Source: Chryseobacterium sp. R2A-55 (GTDB lineage: Bacteria; Bacteroidota; Bacteroidia; Flavobacteriales; Weeksellaceae). Taken from it: 64,000 bases of DNA. The notes under the pieces were generated by a model that had not been told where the DNA came from, ran no database searches, and worked only from the letters and a program-made list of their open reading frames with translations. Where the stretch lies: contig NZ_JACBFP010000002.1 in the NCBI RefSeq assembly GCF_021401085.1, positions 434,001 through 498,000 on the forward strand, in the 5' to 3' direction. Position numbers and translations under genes: made by a program. Within the stretch, counting starts at the first letter, position 1. Every line of letters begins with the position of its first letter. Shown piece by piece: positions 63,732-64,000 of this stretch.

Positions 63732-64000
63732 TTAATTGAAAATCTTGGAATATTTCATAAACCCGTTGATTGCCCAGTTTGCGGTGTAGTACATGGATTT
63801 TAAAGTAGAGAATTTCATATAATCTTTGTAAACCAGATATTGGTCTTTCATTATATGACTTTTCTTGCGGGAAATGCTCGATGGATGCATCCTGTATTTC
63901 GCCATAGTTTTCGGAAGCGGTTTTCCGACCGGGATTTTTTTCAGCAAATTCAGCCACATCACATGGTCTTCCCGTTTATTTCCCTCGGGGAAAAACACTT
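63732..64000 (-). CDS. Glycosyltransferase family 2, C-terminal fragment
   Basis: The gene runs off the right edge of the window; only its last 89 or so codons are seen. The segment KREDHVMWLNLLKKIPVGKPLPKTMAKYRMHPSSISRKKSHIMKDQYLVYKDYMKFSTLKSMYYTANWAINGF is typical of the C-terminal part of GT2 enzymes, with ED...W as the end of the catalytic region and the KYRMHPSSISR motif. It converges on waaA, so a role in cell-surface polysaccharide or LPS synthesis is plausible. Confidence 0.8.
   Translation of the reverse strand, partial: VFFPEGNKREDHVMWLNLLKKIPVGKPLPKTMAKYRMHPSSISRKKSHIMKDQYLVYKDYMKFSTLKSMYYTANWAINGFMKYSKIFN

Noticed and set aside
1-64000. CRISPR array
   Set aside because: No regularly spaced repeats of 24-40 bases were seen; the only spaced repeats are the paired TGTGGGGA boxes and the att cores.

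Overview
The window looks like chromosomal DNA from a member of the Bacteroidota, most likely a flavobacterium of the Chryseobacterium/Kaistella group (Weeksellaceae). Pointers are two SusC/SusD pairs, a type IX secretion (T9SS) sorting domain on an exported carboxypeptidase, bacillithiol synthesis (BshC), a GYDIA-type GHMP kinase, an encoded tmRNA without CCA, Bacteroidota-like promoters (TTG, about 20 nt, then a TAnnTTTG-like box), and a near absence of Shine-Dalgarno sequences. The assignment rests on recognising protein families by eye; no database search was possible.

Layout. 1-229 is the end of infB. 540-9873 holds two consecutive SusC/SusD outer-membrane uptake pairs, each pair with its own promoter of the same architecture. 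9964-19849 is housekeeping: a putative porin, a decayed DUF559 endonuclease gene, bshC, a LysM protein, fabD, a GHMP kinase and pckA.

20014-42977 is a genomic island of about 23 kb inserted in the 3' end of the tmRNA gene ssrA. A 13-bp direct repeat of the ssrA 3' end (GTGGAGCAGGAGG) bounds it. Beside each copy, at the same distance, sits an ssrA-terminator-like hairpin. Just inside each end lies a pair of TGTGGGGA boxes that may be integrase arm sites. The left half is one leftward operon: type I restriction-modification genes hsdM and hsdS, an ImmA/IrrE-like protease with a PIN-like (DUF4411-like) protein, hsdR, a small unknown and an 8-oxoguanine-glycosylase-fold protein. In the middle are a tyrosine recombinase, an excisionase-like HTH protein and a primase-like replication module. 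The right half carries a set of small exported and membrane proteins, three of which look like diverged tandem paralogues, followed by a vWA protein, a PP2C phosphatase and a protein kinase. The last two are membrane-anchored. This resembles the TerY-P triad described in tellurite-resistance-linked stress systems. The island ends with a leftward DNA-damage cassette: a DnaE-type OB-fold fragment, a zinc ribbon and an SRAP/YedK protein.

42966-43362 is ssrA itself, encoding the tag GNQEFALAA. The rest, 43509-64000, is chromosomal: a SIMPL protein, an acetyltransferase, a PspC-like protein, a GH92 mannosidase, a LuxR-type regulator facing an uncharacterised exported-protein operon, a T9SS carboxypeptidase, ExbD, DsbD, TilS, an OmpA lipoprotein, an O-methyltransferase, an NlpC/P60 peptidase, a DUF1648 protein, the Kdo transferase WaaA and the end of a glycosyltransferase.

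The most interesting part is the island. It combines restriction, a toxin-antitoxin-like pair, DNA-repair folds and a membrane phospho-signalling triad with unknown partner proteins. A defence or stress-response role is inferred from context only.
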